Shown piece after piece: positions 54,043-63,108 of a DNA stretch of 64,000 bases (position 1 is the stretch's first letter; each line of letters begins with the position of its first letter). Source of the DNA: an uncultured Microbacteriaceae bacterium (GTDB taxonomy: Bacteria > Actinomycetota > Actinomycetes > Actinomycetales > Microbacteriaceae); contig CALMSL010000192.1 in NCBI GenBank assembly GCA_937872445.1, positions 17,334-81,333 on the forward strand. Reading direction: 5' to 3'. Position numbers and translations under genes: made by a program. A model generated the notes under the pieces. That model saw only the letters and a list, made by a program, of their open reading frames with translations, did no database searches and was not told the DNA's origin.

Positions 54043-54063
54043 CTCGGCCCTCGCGGGCCGGAG
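54043..54063. terminator. GC-rich stem-loop between the convergent oxidase and bc1 operons
   Basis: CTCGGCCC (54043-54050) pairs with GGGCCGGAG (54055-54063) with one bulged base and a TCGC loop, in the 36-base gap between converging stops. There is no long U-run, but the position fits a two-way terminator. Confidence 0.55.
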
Positions 54064-54071
54064 CCGCTTTC

Positions 54072-55682
54072 CTAGTGGTGTTCCTTGCCCGACTCCAGTT
54101 CGGCGCGCGTCGCGGGGGAGATCCGGTCTTCGAAGAACCAGCGGGAGAAGGCCGCCCGAACGCGCTGCATGGGCGAAATCCGTCCTTGCGCGTCCGGTCG
54201 GACCATGAGCGGCTTGTAGTCGAGGTAGTCCACGAGCCGCCACCGCTCGTAGTCGGTCAGCTCCTTGTGGACCTCGTGGTACTGGCCGCCGGGCAGGCGA
54301 ATCATTCTGCCCGACTCGTACCCGTGGAGTGCGATTTCGCGGTCCTTCTTCTGAAGCGCGAGGCATGACCGTTTGGCCACGAAGTAGGCAATGATCGGGC
54401 CAAGGATGAGCAGCGCCTGCAGAGAGTGCGTCACTGCCTCGATCGTGAGATGGAAGTGGGTCGCGAGGATGTCCGACGCTGCAGCCGCCCACAGGACGGC
54501 GTAGAACGTCACACCCGCTGCGCCGATCGCGGTGCGGGTCGGCGCGTTGCGCGGGCGCTCGGTGATGTGGTGCTCGCGCTTGTCGCCGGTGATCCACGCC
54601 TCGAGGAACGGGTAGAGCACGACGGCGACGATGAAGATTCCGACGACAATCATCGGCAGCAGGATGTTGAAAGACCAGGTGTGGCCCCACAGGACGAATT
54701 CGAGACCGGGCGGAACGAGCCTCAGCGCGCCATCCAGGAACCCGATGTACCAGTCCGGCTGGGTTCCGGCCGAAATGGGGGAGGGGTCGTACGGCCCATA
54801 GTTCCAGATCGGGTTGATCGTGAAGAACGAGGAGATCAGCACGATGACACCGAACACGACGAAGAAGAACCCGCCGGCTTTCGCCGCGAAGTTCGGCATG
54901 ATCGGCACGCCGACGACGTTCTCGTTGGTGCGGCCCGGTCCCGCGTACTGCGTGTGCTTGTTGATCACCATGAGCAGCAGGTGGAGGCCGAGTGCTGCGA
55001 CGAGAATTGCGGGGACGAGGAGTATGTGGAGGGAGTACAGGCGCGGAACGATGACTTCGCCGGGGAACTCGCCGCCGAACAGGAGGTAGGAGGTCCAGGT
55101 TCCGATGACCGGGATTCCCTTGACCATACCGTCGATGATGCGAAGCCCGTTGCCGGAGAGCAGGTCATCGGGAAGCGAGTATCCGGTGAATCCCTCGGCC
55201 ATGGCGAGAATGAAAAGCGTGAACCCGATGACCCAGTTGAGCTCGCGCGGCTTGCGGAAAGACCCGTTGAAGAACACGCGCAACATGTGCAGGCCGATCG
55301 CCGCCACGAAGAGCAGCGCAGCCCAGTGGTGGACCTGCCGCATGAGCAGGCCGCCGCGGATGTCGAACGAGATGTCCAGGGTCGAGGCGTACGCGGCGGA
55401 CATCTGAATGCCCTTGAGCGGAACGTACGATCCGTCGTAGTGGACCTGGGTCATCGTCGGCTCGAAGAAGAACGTCAGGAACGTGCCGGAGAGCAGTATC
55501 GCAATGAAACTGTACAGGGCGACTTCGCCCAGCATGAACGACCAGTGGTCGGGGAAGATCTTGCGGCCGAGTTCTTTGGTGATACCGGAAATGCTCGTAC
55601 GCTCGTCGAGGTAGTTTGCCGCGGCCGAGGTGAATCTCGTTCCCTTGGCGGGCGCCGTCGTTGTTTCCTGCACGGTGGTCAT
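54072..55682 (-). CDS. qcrB: Cytochrome bc complex cytochrome b subunit
   Basis: 536 residues. Eight or so membrane helices with paired heme-ligand His (RQVHHWAALLFVAAIGLHML and LYSLHILLVPAILVAALGLH). The quinol-site segment is NPIWNYGPYDPSPISAGTQP; actinobacteria have PDWY after it, seen here as TQPDWYIGFLDG. A cytoplasmic C-terminal extension of about 120 residues is typical of the actinobacterial protein. It oxidises menaquinol. Its start overlaps the qcrA stop as ATGA (55679-55682). Confidence 0.96.
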   Translation of the reverse strand: MTTVQETTTAPAKGTRFTSAAANYLDERTSISGITKELGRKIFPDHWSFMLGEVALYSFIAILLSGTFLTFFFEPTMTQVHYDGSYVPLKGIQMSAAYASTLDISFDIRGGLLMRQVHHWAALLFVAAIGLHMLRVFFNGSFRKPRELNWVIGFTLFILAMAEGFTGYSLPDDLLSGNGLRIIDGMVKGIPVIGTWTSYLLFGGEFPGEVIVPRLYSLHILLVPAILVAALGLHLLLMVINKHTQYAGPGRTNENVVGVPIMPNFAAKAGGFFFVVFGVIVLISSFFTINPIWNYGPYDPSPISAGTQPDWYIGFLDGALRLVPPGLEFVLWGHTWSFNILLPMIVVGIFIVAVVLYPFLEAWITGDKREHHITERPRNAPTRTAIGAAGVTFYAVLWAAAASDILATHFHLTIEAVTHSLQALLILGPIIAYFVAKRSCLALQKKDREIALHGYESGRMIRLPGGQYHEVHKELTDYERWRLVDYLDYKPLMVRPDAQGRISPMQRVRAAFSRWFFEDRISPATRAELESGKEHH

Positions 55683-56749
55683 GAACGCTCCCAGAAGCTC
55701 GGGCCGACGGGTTCGTGGAAGTCGCTTCGCGCTATCAGGTAGCCTTCCGAGTCCACGGTGATGGGCAATTGCGGGAGTGGGCGCTTGGCGGGCCCGAAAA
55801 TGACCTTCGCCTCATGGCTGATGTCGAACTGCGACTGGTGGCACGGGCACAACAGGTGGTGGGTGTGCTGCTCGGCGAGGGCGACGGGGCAGCCAACATG
55901 GGTGCAGATTTTCGAGTAGGCGACAATGCCCTGGTAGTTCCAGTCTGCACGGTCTGCGGACACGTGCAGGTCTTCGGGCTTCAATCGCATGAGGAGGACG
56001 GCGGCTTTCGCCTTGTCCTCGATGTAGTGCGCGGAGTTGGCCAGTGTCGCCGGGATCACGTGGAACACCGAACCGAGGGTCACATCTGACGCCTTGATAG
56101 GGGTATTGGCCGGATCCCGCATGAGCCGAACGTTGGCATCCCACACGGTGGACTTGAGAAGGGCAACCGGATCCGCGGCGGGCGCGAGATCCCGGAACAT
56201 GACGACCGCGGGGAGCGGCGAAACGACGAGGGCGCCGATCAGGCTGCGCCGAATGAGCGTGCGGCGGCCGAAACCGGATTCTTCATTTCCGAGACGGAAC
56301 ACTTCTGCGGCCGCGGCCCTGGTGTCTTCGCTGCCGCGGGTCGGGTGGCGGTGTTCCTCCCACTCGCCGTCCTTCATGAGGTTCTTTGCCCAGTAGATCG
56401 ATCCGAGTCCGATCGAGATCAGCGCAAGGGAGATCCCGAGGCCCAGGAACAGGTTGTTGAGCCTGACCGAAGACAGGTTGCCCGGCACGATCGGGAAGAT
56501 GATGTACGCGACGATCGCGAAGATGCTCGCGGCGATGGAGAACAAAAACAGCCCGCCGACGCGACGTTCGGCCGTCTTCTCCTTTTTGGGGTCGAGGTCG
56601 GTCGCGCGGACGCGGTCCGGGGGAGAGCCGGGATTCTCGAAGGCACCAGAGGGAACAGCGACCGCAGTCCCGGCGGACACCGCGCGTTGCGCAACGGTGT
56701 CGAGTTCGGAGCCGGCAGCGATGTCGTGTTCACTGTCGTGCTGTGCCAT
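55679..56749 (-). CDS. qcrA: Rieske iron-sulfur subunit
   Basis: 356 residues. The cytoplasmic N-terminus is long and three membrane helices follow (two near 65-115, one near 170-190), as in actinobacterial QcrA. The [2Fe-2S] site is complete: CTHVGCPVALAEQ and CPCHQSQFD (about 278-305), giving two Cys, two His and the disulfide pair. It carries electrons from menaquinol to the diheme cytochrome QcrC. It is third in ctaE-qcrC-qcrA-qcrB. Confidence 0.96.
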   Translation of the reverse strand: MAQHDSEHDIAAGSELDTVAQRAVSAGTAVAVPSGAFENPGSPPDRVRATDLDPKKEKTAERRVGGLFLFSIAASIFAIVAYIIFPIVPGNLSSVRLNNLFLGLGISLALISIGLGSIYWAKNLMKDGEWEEHRHPTRGSEDTRAAAAEVFRLGNEESGFGRRTLIRRSLIGALVVSPLPAVVMFRDLAPAADPVALLKSTVWDANVRLMRDPANTPIKASDVTLGSVFHVIPATLANSAHYIEDKAKAAVLLMRLKPEDLHVSADRADWNYQGIVAYSKICTHVGCPVALAEQHTHHLLCPCHQSQFDISHEAKVIFGPAKRPLPQLPITVDSEGYLIARSDFHEPVGPSFWERS

Positions 56750-56786
56750 AACGTTCCCTTCGAGTTTCTGCGGTAGCCGTGCGACG

Positions 56787-57593
56787 TCAGTTCGGGCGGG
56801 CGGTGATCCAGATCGTCACACCGACGATCGCGCCGAGGCCGAAAATCCAAATGAAGAGGCCCTCGGATACCGGACCAAGGCTGCCAAGGTCAAATCCGCC
56901 CACCGAGGCATTCTCGTCAAGGAACTTCAGGTAGCTGATGATGTCCGCTTTGTCCTGCGGCGTGAGGTTGGTGTCGTTGAACACGGGCATGTTCTGCGGC
57001 CCGGTGACCATCGCTTCGTAGATGTGCCGCGCCTCGACGCCCTTCAACGACGGAGCGAACTTGCCCTCCGTGAGGGCGCCTCCCGCTCCGGCGACGTTGT
57101 GGCACATGGCGCAGTTGACTCGGAAGAGCTCGCCACCGAGTGCGGTGTCGGCGTTTCCGCTGAGCCACTTCTGATCCGGGATACCCGGCCCGGGAGCCAG
57201 GCTTGCGATGTACGCTGCGACGTCGTCGATCTGCTGTTGCGTGAACTGCGGAGGCTTCTGGGCGCCCTGAGGTCCCTGATAAGCCAGTGGCATCCGGCCG
57301 GTCCCCATTTGGAAGTCCACCGATGCCGCGCCGACCCCGTACAGGCTCGGCCCGTGTTCGGTTCCCGCAGCCGACATTCCGTGGCAGGTCGCGCAGTTCG
57401 CTGCAAAGATCTTCTGACCTTCGCTGATCGATTGCTGGGTCGCAGTGGTGGTCTCGGCCGATGCGGTGGTGGTGAGGAGGGCGTATGCGCCGCCGGTGGA
57501 GAGCAGGCCGATCGTGATCAGCGCGATGGACGCGAGCGGGTGGCGGCGTCCGGTCTGGCGACGGCGAGCGTCAGTCGAACTGTGTGTGCGCAT
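56787..57593 (-). CDS. qcrC: Diheme cytochrome c subunit
   Basis: 268 residues. An N-terminal signal anchor (about 20-42) precedes two cytochrome c domains with heme sites CATCH (67-71) and CAMCH (161-165). A C-terminal membrane helix (LFIWIFGLGAIVGVTIWI) holds it in place. The two-heme design lets it pass electrons straight from QcrA to the CuA site of CtaC, so no soluble cytochrome c is needed. This is the hallmark of the actinobacterial bcc-aa3 supercomplex. Confidence 0.96.
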   Translation of the reverse strand: MRTHSSTDARRRQTGRRHPLASIALITIGLLSTGGAYALLTTTASAETTTATQQSISEGQKIFAANCATCHGMSAAGTEHGPSLYGVGAASVDFQMGTGRMPLAYQGPQGAQKPPQFTQQQIDDVAAYIASLAPGPGIPDQKWLSGNADTALGGELFRVNCAMCHNVAGAGGALTEGKFAPSLKGVEARHIYEAMVTGPQNMPVFNDTNLTPQDKADIISYLKFLDENASVGGFDLGSLGPVSEGLFIWIFGLGAIVGVTIWITARPN

Positions 57594-57609
57594 GAAGGTT
57601 TCCGGATTC

Positions 57610-58278
57610 CTATTTGAGTACGTAGATGACCAGGAACAGCCCGATCCAGACCACGTCGACGAAGTGCCAGTAGTAGGAGACGACGATGGCGCTCGTGGCC
57701 TCCTTGTGGGTGAAGTTCTTGACGCTGAACGCCCGACCGATCACGAGGATGAAGGCAATCAAACCGCCGATCACGTGAAGACCGTGGAATCCGGTCGTGA
57801 TGTAGAAAGCGGACCCATAGGAGTTGGAGCTGATGCTGATGTGCTCGGACACGAGGTTCGCATACTCGAAAATCTGCCCGATGACGAACACGGAACCCAT
57901 CGCGTAGGTCAGGAAGAACCACTCCACCATGCCCCACTGGGTGGGCTTCCAGCCGGTCGCGCGCGGCTGAAGCCGTTCAGCGGCGAACACCCCCGCCTGG
58001 CAGGTAAACGACGAAAGCACGAGAATCGTCGTGTTTCCAAGCGCATACCAAACATCAAGTTTGGAGGTTTCGAACGCCCACAATCCCGCCGAAGTCGATC
58101 GCAGTGTGAAGTAGATCGCGAACAGGCCGGCGAAAAACATAACCTCGCTGCCAAGCCAGACGATCGTTCCCACTGCCACGACATTCGGACGGTTGACGAC
58201 AGGGGCGCCCACGGTTCGCGAAAGAGAGGTGCTGGTCACGGTTTCCATTATGGCCGAAAATACGGAGGACTTCGCCAT
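57610..58278 (-). CDS. ctaE: Cytochrome c oxidase subunit III
   Basis: 222 residues from the ATG at 58278; an ATG at 58248 (METVTSTSL) is an equally likely start, and neither has a clear ribosome site. Five membrane helices with [20 protein letters not shown] at the start of the core and [20 protein letters not shown] at the end are standard subunit III motifs. It is first of the minus-strand ctaE-qcrCAB operon and divergent from trpD, an arrangement also found in M. tuberculosis. Confidence 0.94.
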   Translation of the reverse strand: MAKSSVFSAIMETVTSTSLSRTVGAPVVNRPNVVAVGTIVWLGSEVMFFAGLFAIYFTLRSTSAGLWAFETSKLDVWYALGNTTILVLSSFTCQAGVFAAERLQPRATGWKPTQWGMVEWFFLTYAMGSVFVIGQIFEYANLVSEHISISSNSYGSAFYITTGFHGLHVIGGLIAFILVIGRAFSVKNFTHKEATSAIVVSYYWHFVDVVWIGLFLVIYVLK

Positions 58279-58317
58279 TTCAGCGGCCCGGCCCGACGGA
58301 AAGCTAGGATCGCTTCT

Positions 58318-59370
58318 GTGTCTATAGCTCCAAACTGGCCCGATTTGCTCACGTCGCTGCTCGATCGCAGGAATCTTTCCATCAGCGAGGCCGCGTGGTC
58401 GATGCGTCAGGTCATGGCGGGGGCGGTCTCACCGGCAGTCCTCGCGGCATTTCTGGTGGCGTTGCGGGCCAAGGGCGAGACGGTCGACGAGATCGTCGGG
58501 TTCCGTGACGCCGTGCTCGAGAATGCACTCCCGCTCCGCCTGGATCCGATGGCCATCGACATTGTCGGAACCGGCGGAGACCGATTCGGGACCGTCAACA
58601 TTTCGACGATGGCTTCGGTGGTTGCTGCAGCCTCCGGCGCCCCGGTGATCAAGCACGGCAACAAGGCGGCGAGTTCGGCGTCCGGTGCATCCGATGTGCT
58701 CTCCGCGCTCGGCGTTCGGCTGGATCTGAGTGAAGATCGTGTCGCCGAGGTGTTCGCGCAAACCGGAATCACGTTTGCGTTCGCGGCGCATTTTCACCCC
58801 GGTTTCAAACACGCAGGTGGAGTGCGTCGGGAACTGGCGATTCCCACGGTGTTCAATTTTCTCGGACCGCTCTGCAATCCTGCGCGCTGCGAGGCGAACG
58901 CGGTCGGTGTTGCGGATCTCTCGAAAGTGCCGCTGTTCGTCGGGGTGTTCCAGACCAGGGGCGCGACGGCGCTCGTGTTCCGCGGCGACGATGGGCTCGA
59001 CGAGCTCACGACCACGGGGCACAGTCACATCTGGGAGGTCAGCCGCGGTGCGGTGACCGAACACGACCTGGATCCCCAGGAGCTCGGGATCGCGCGAGCC
59101 GACCTTGCCGACCTGGTGGGCGGCGATCCCGGACACAACGCGGATGTCGCGCGTCGGGTATTCGCGGGCGAAGCCGGTCCGATCCGGGACATCGTGCTGC
59201 TGAATGCCGCTGCCGGACTTGTCGCGTTCGACCTCGCGAAGGATCCCGCCGAAGTGCAGAAGTCGATTGTGAGCCGATTCAGGGGGAAGCTCGCGGTTGC
59301 GGCCGAGGCGATCGATTCCGGGGCCGCCGAGCGCAAACTCGCGGAATGGGTTGCTGCCACCAATCGCTGA
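58318..59370 (+). CDS. trpD: Anthranilate phosphoribosyltransferase
   Basis: 350 residues from the GTG at 58318 with AGGA at 58306-58309; the frame is open well upstream inside ctaE but that is not coding. Motifs: [20 protein letters not shown] (PRPP site, about residues 82-101), [17 protein letters not shown] and [20 protein letters not shown]. It transfers phosphoribose to anthranilate in tryptophan synthesis. It stands alone, away from other trp genes, divergent from ctaE. Confidence 0.95.
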   Translation: MSIAPNWPDLLTSLLDRRNLSISEAAWSMRQVMAGAVSPAVLAAFLVALRAKGETVDEIVGFRDAVLENALPLRLDPMAIDIVGTGGDRFGTVNISTMASVVAAASGAPVIKHGNKAASSASGASDVLSALGVRLDLSEDRVAEVFAQTGITFAFAAHFHPGFKHAGGVRRELAIPTVFNFLGPLCNPARCEANAVGVADLSKVPLFVGVFQTRGATALVFRGDDGLDELTTTGHSHIWEVSRGAVTEHDLDPQELGIARADLADLVGGDPGHNADVARRVFAGEAGPIRDIVLLNAAAGLVAFDLAKDPAEVQKSIVSRFRGKLAVAAEAIDSGAAERKLAEWVAATNR

Positions 59371-59403
59371 ACCGGCGGTGTTTTCCGAGAATGGCTCCGC
59401 GGG

Positions 59404-60708
59404 TCAGGGGAGTGGGGCGCGGATCAGATCATCGATGGACAGTTCTTTCGGGCTCGTGTGGCCGCTGAGGCCCAGAACAATGTCGAATTCGGCGATGAGG
59501 TTCCTGAACACCTCGGAGACGCCTCGCTCGCCGGCGAGCGCGAGCCCGCACACATAGGGGCGTCCGACAAGGACTGCCGTTGCGCCCAGCGCCAACGCGG
59601 TAAAGATGTCGCTTCCGCCGCGAATTCCGCTGTCGAACAAAACCGGGATCGCGCCGTTGATGGCCTCCACGATCGCGGGCAGCGCATCCGCGGACCCCAC
59701 GGCGCCGTCGATTTGCCGCCCGCCGTGGTTGGACACGATGATGCCGTCGACGCCGGCGGCGATCGCCCGGCGCGCGTCATCCGGGTGCTGGATGCCTTTC
59801 AGGACGATGGGCAGGCTCGTGCGCTCGCGGGCGAAGTCCAGCTCCTCCCACGTGAGCGAGGGGCGGGAGAACACGTCCAGGAACGTCTCGACGGCCGCTT
59901 TGGGTTCGCCGGAGCGCAGGTTCGGCAGGAATTTTCCCGGATGGTTGCGGGTCATGTCGAGGAGCGTTCGGATCGCGCTCGGCGTCACTTTCGGGCGCGG
60001 CCCGGACGCGGGACGGGCCAGGCGTTCGCGTACGAGTTCCCGGAAAACCGGATCACTCGTGTACTGCGCGATGCCGATGCCGTGGATGAACGGCAGGTAG
60101 GCCAGGTCCAGGTCGCGCGGCCGCCAGCCGAGGGTGTGCGTGTCGAGCGTGATGACGATGGCCTGGGCCCCGGAGGCCTCGGCGCGGCGCAGGAGGCTCG
60201 CCACAAGGTCATCCGAACTGCTCCAGTACAGCTGGAACCAGCGCGGCCCGTCGCCCATGACCGCTGCGGTGTCTTCCATGCTGGACGAAGCCTGATTGGA
60301 AAATACGTAAGGAATACCCAGTTTTGAGGTTGCGCGGGCAACGGCAAGGTCTGCGTCGCGCCGCACGAGTCCGAGCGCCCCAATCGGCGCGGCAATGACG
60401 GGGGAGGGGTAACGGTGCCCGAAAAGGTCGATCCCGAGCTCGCGCACCGCGACGTTGCGCAACACGCGGGGGAGTATCCGCCACCTGTCGAGTGCCGCGC
60501 GATTCGCCTCGGTGGTGGATTCGCTGCCACTGGATCCGGCGACGTAGGCCCAGGCTTCGGGGGACATGACCGCGTGGGCGGCGTCGAAGAGCGCCTGTGC
60601 GCCGGTGGGAACGGACGGGCGATGACCGCTCGCGCCGTCCCGATACATCGTCGACTGGGTGTCGCGGCCAAAACCAGTTGGCGGGGCCGGGGGAGGCGAG
60701 GCATTCAT
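59404..60708 (-). CDS. FMN-dependent alpha-hydroxy acid oxidase (lactate 2-monooxygenase-like)
   Basis: 434 residues. FMN barrel motifs: PVIAAPIGALGL, WFQLYWSSSDD, the catalytic-His loop IIVSNHGGRQIDGAVGSADA (about 325-344) and FDSGIRGGSDIFTALALGA. The N-terminal RDGASGHRPSVPTG and the TLGWRPRDLDLAYLPF segment resemble lactate 2-monooxygenases more than L-lactate dehydrogenases. It should oxidise L-lactate or a related 2-hydroxy acid. It converges on trpD and diverges from a PAP2 phosphatase. Substrate not certain. Confidence 0.85.
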   Translation of the reverse strand: MNASPPPAPPTGFGRDTQSTMYRDGASGHRPSVPTGAQALFDAAHAVMSPEAWAYVAGSSGSESTTEANRAALDRWRILPRVLRNVAVRELGIDLFGHRYPSPVIAAPIGALGLVRRDADLAVARATSKLGIPYVFSNQASSSMEDTAAVMGDGPRWFQLYWSSSDDLVASLLRRAEASGAQAIVITLDTHTLGWRPRDLDLAYLPFIHGIGIAQYTSDPVFRELVRERLARPASGPRPKVTPSAIRTLLDMTRNHPGKFLPNLRSGEPKAAVETFLDVFSRPSLTWEELDFARERTSLPIVLKGIQHPDDARRAIAAGVDGIIVSNHGGRQIDGAVGSADALPAIVEAINGAIPVLFDSGIRGGSDIFTALALGATAVLVGRPYVCGLALAGERGVSEVFRNLIAEFDIVLGLSGHTSPKELSIDDLIRAPLP

Positions 60709-60824
60709 TCCACCGGTTTATCATGTGCTGAGGGTTCACTGGAATCGAAATTTCGTCCCACAATGCAGAGAGGTGGAACACCATTTCACACACCGCTGAT
60801 GCTGGTGCCGAACCGGCAACCAGA

Positions 60825-61559
60825 ATGGCCGTCGTTCCCGAGCTGAAACACTGGATCGTGGTGCCAATCGTGGGCATCGCCCTGATTCTGGCTCTGGGCT
60901 TTTCGGAAAAGTTGATTCCCGGTGTCGCGCAATTCCAGCTCGACATCGACCGTTGGCTGGATCAGCATCAGAATCCGGTGTTGACGTCGGTTGCATTGGC
61001 GATCAACACGATCCTGTCGCCTCCCGGAATCGTGGTGATCCTGGCCGTTTCCTTCCTCTTTCTGCTGTTCGTGCGGCGCAGCCCGGTTAATGCGTTCGCT
61101 TTCACCTCGATCGCCGCTGTCGGCTGGCTTTCCGCGGAGGCATTCAAGCTGATCGTTCAGATGCCACGACCGGACGGCCGGATGCTCACCCATCCGGCGT
61201 TTGCCGAAACGGGCGGGCACACGAGTTTTCCGAGTGGCCACACCACTTTCGCCGCCGCATTCGTGATCGCCAGCTACCTGCTCGCGCGACAAACCCGCGC
61301 GAAACCCTGGGTGGTGGCCGTCGGAGCCATTCTGGTCGCCGTGGTCGGATGGTCACGGCTCTATGGCGGCGCGCACTACCTGCTGGACGTCGTCGGTGCG
61401 GTTGCGGTTGCGTTCACGGTGATCGCCCTCTACGTCGGTTTGTGGAACCGTTACGGGATTCGCGTGCTCGGCTGGTTTGGCTTCCTCAGACGAATTGGGC
61501 CAGTTCCCGGTCGGGGAGGGGCGCACTCCGCGCGTGCCACATTGCCTGCGCCGGAATAG
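60825..61559 (+). CDS. PAP2-superfamily membrane phosphatase
   Basis: 244 residues, about six membrane helices. All three catalytic motifs of the acid phosphatase/PAP2 family are kept: KLIVQMPRP (KxxxxxxRP), SFPSGHTTF (PSGH) and SRLYGGAHYLLDV (SRxxxxxHxxxD). Likely substrates are undecaprenyl diphosphate or phosphatidate-type lipids at the outer membrane face. One of the 41-bp direct repeats begins two bases after its stop. Confidence 0.9.
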   Translation: MAVVPELKHWIVVPIVGIALILALGFSEKLIPGVAQFQLDIDRWLDQHQNPVLTSVALAINTILSPPGIVVILAVSFLFLLFVRRSPVNAFAFTSIAAVGWLSAEAFKLIVQMPRPDGRMLTHPAFAETGGHTSFPSGHTTFAAAFVIASYLLARQTRAKPWVVAVGAILVAVVGWSRLYGGAHYLLDVVGAVAVAFTVIALYVGLWNRYGIRVLGWFGFLRRIGPVPGRGGAHSARATLPAPE

Positions 61560-61561
61560 CG

Positions 61562-61602
61562 CTACTGGTGAAGACCGTTATCCGTTTTCACACTAAAGGT
61601 CC
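61562..61602. repeat. Direct repeat, left copy
   Basis: 41 bases, beginning CTACTGGTGAAG and containing TATCCGTTTTCACACTA. It matches the copy at 63029-63069 at 36 of 41 positions. Internally GTGAAGACCG and CCGTTTTCAC can form an imperfect stem. It follows the PAP2 gene and lies 3' of the LysR gene. I found no third copy by eye. Confidence 0.85.
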
Positions 61603-61658
61603 TTCCTCGGGGTGACTGCGATATCGGCAGCGCGACCAACAAGTTGGGGCATGATGCC

Positions 61659-62552
61659 TCAGAGCATCGCGTCGAGAAGGGCACTAATTGTTGCGTGCTG
61701 TGCGGAGTTTGGGTCCCACACTGCCTCGTAGCTGATGAGCACGGGAGACCCGTTTTCGAGGATGACTCGGGTGGGAGCGTCGGATCTGAACTTCGATTTT
61801 GGGAGCACCACGCCACCGAGACCGAGTGCCGCCCAGTCTTGGAGGGTGTTGTAGCTGTCGGCTTCTCCAGGGTAGCGCCGCAGGGTTTGGCCAGAGTTCG
61901 CGAAGAGCGCACTGGTGACGGTTGTCAATCCGCAGCTATCACCGACCATGACCAGGGGGTCCGCTGCCAGAGTCGCGAGTTCGACGCCGTGCTTAGTCGA
62001 GTCGACCTTCTGGTTCGCAGACATGTAGTGGAGGGGTTCGGCCTCGAGTGTTCTGTGCGCGAAGCGATTGGGATCCAGAACTTCTGGAACAAAAACCAGG
62101 TCGAGTTGGCGGCCAACTAGCGCCTCGCGCAAGGGCAGCAGGTTGTCCTCGCGAAGCACCAGCGACCCCAATCCGTTGCGACTTGCCGCTTCCAGAGCGT
62201 GAGCGATGACTCGGGAGTGGACGACGGGGGAGACGCCGACTCTCAGGGCCACGACATCCGCGTTGGCGAACCTGATTTCGGCGGCGACACCCTCGACCGA
62301 GCCGAGGATTCGGAGAAAGTGCGGAAGAACGCGCCTTCCCAGGGGAGTGAGCGTCGCTCCGGTCCGGGACCTCTCGAAGAGCTCGCCGCCAACCGCTCGC
62401 TCCAGGACCGCGACCCCGTTGGAGAGCGCGGGTTGAGTTACACCCAGCGATGTGGCCGCTTTCGAAAACGATCCCTGATCGGCGGTTGCACGCACGTAGA
62501 GGAGTTGAACTACGGTGATCGTCTCGCCATACACGTTTGCTATGCCCTCCAT
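61659..62552 (-). CDS. LysR-family transcriptional regulator
   Basis: 297 residues from the ATG at 62552; a TTG at 62558 would add two. The N-terminal winged helix is typical: TVVQLLYVRATADQGSFSKA, ATSLGVTQPALSNGVAVLER. The substrate-binding domain follows, with LRVGVSPVVHSRV and PLVMVGDSCGLTTV. Codon choice looks less GC-biased than in the dcw genes. It diverges from the small protein gene at 62650, the likely target, and both lie inside the pair of direct repeats. The inducer is unknown. Confidence 0.87.
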   Translation of the reverse strand: MEGIANVYGETITVVQLLYVRATADQGSFSKAATSLGVTQPALSNGVAVLERAVGGELFERSRTGATLTPLGRRVLPHFLRILGSVEGVAAEIRFANADVVALRVGVSPVVHSRVIAHALEAASRNGLGSLVLREDNLLPLREALVGRQLDLVFVPEVLDPNRFAHRTLEAEPLHYMSANQKVDSTKHGVELATLAADPLVMVGDSCGLTTVTSALFANSGQTLRRYPGEADSYNTLQDWAALGLGGVVLPKSKFRSDAPTRVILENGSPVLISYEAVWDPNSAQHATISALLDAML

Positions 62553-62566
62553 GATCAAGAGCCGGG

Positions 62567-62591
62567 TTCCCCGAGCGGATGCTCAATGGAA
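62567..62591. promoter_or_regulatory. Nested dyad in the LysR divergent promoter
   Basis: TTCC (62567-62570) mirrors GGAA (62588-62591), and inside it GAGC (62573-62576) mirrors GCTC (62581-62584). Spacing and position between the divergent starts would suit a LysR-type operator. The individual arms are short, so this is only a candidate. Confidence 0.3.
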
Positions 62592-62649
62592 TCGTGACTC
62601 TCTGTGAAGGTACACCAGGTGCCGGTCTCATCAACGAAAAGGAATAGTA

Positions 62650-62931
62650 ATGGCCAAACTCGAAATCACCCTGATGGTTTCGGCGGCAAATCGCGCCGCC
62701 GCCGCCGCCGTGTACGTCAAGTACAAGAAGCCGTTTCTCGAAACAGTCGCGGGCGCGACGTCCAAGGATCTGCTGATCCGCGATGAAGACGTGCAGGTTC
62801 TTCACGGCTTCGACACCGTACTGAATGCGACTGCCTACCTGTCGAGCGCTTTGTTCACCAAGGACGTCGTGGCCGAGTTGTCGCCGCTCTTGGACGCGGC
62901 TCCCGAAGTTCGGATCTACGAAGAGGCCTGA
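62650..62931 (+). CDS. Small protein of unknown function (possible dimeric alpha/beta-barrel fold)
   Basis: 93 residues, with AAAGGA six bases before the ATG. I do not recognise the family with certainty. The opening AKLEITLMVSAAN, the middle VQVLHGFDTVLNATAYLSSA and the ending PEVRIYEEA look like the strand-helix-strand pattern of ABM-like ferredoxin folds, whose members include monooxygenases and stress proteins. There is no signal peptide, membrane helix or Cys. It is the sole gene divergent from LysR, within the repeat pair, and ends before a strong stem-loop. Cytoplasmic; role unknown. Confidence 0.7.
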   Translation: MAKLEITLMVSAANRAAAAAVYVKYKKPFLETVAGATSKDLLIRDEDVQVLHGFDTVLNATAYLSSALFTKDVVAELSPLLDAAPEVRIYEEA

Positions 62932-62951
62932 CGAATTCCCAAAGGGGAGCG

Positions 62952-62987
62952 CTCATCGGATCCGATCTCGGCCCCGGATCTGATGAG
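62952..62987 (+). terminator. Strong stem-loop after the small protein gene
   Basis: CTCATCGGATCCG (62952-62964) pairs with CGGATCTGATGAG (62975-62987), 13 positions with only one G-U pair, across a 10-base loop. It begins 20 bases after the stop. No U-run follows, so it may act as a terminator or as an mRNA 3' protector. Confidence 0.7.
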
Positions 62988-63028
62988 GGCACCTCTGTTC
63001 TGATGGCACGTCCGCATTGGAGCAACTT

Positions 63029-63069
63029 CTACTGGTGAAGCACGCTATCCGTTTTCACACTATGGGTCG
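63029..63069. repeat. Direct repeat, right copy
   Basis: Same 41-base element as at 61562-61602, in the same orientation, 36 of 41 positions identical. The differences are clustered after GGTGAAG and at the 3' edge. The copies lie 1467 bases apart start to start and enclose the LysR gene, the small protein gene and its stem-loop. Confidence 0.85.
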
Positions 63070-63108
63070 CCGTAGAACCCGTGATGGGCGGTTCGTGACC
63101 GCCTCGCT

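Noticed and set aside
57445-58317. An N-terminal extension of trpD
   Set aside because: The frame is open but runs antisense through qcrC and ctaE; trpD homology begins at the GTG at 58318.
60746-60755. Perfect palindrome CGAAATTTCG between the hydroxy-acid oxidase and PAP2 genes
   Set aside because: Ten bases of symmetry in a 116-base gap is not far from chance and nothing else supports an operator.
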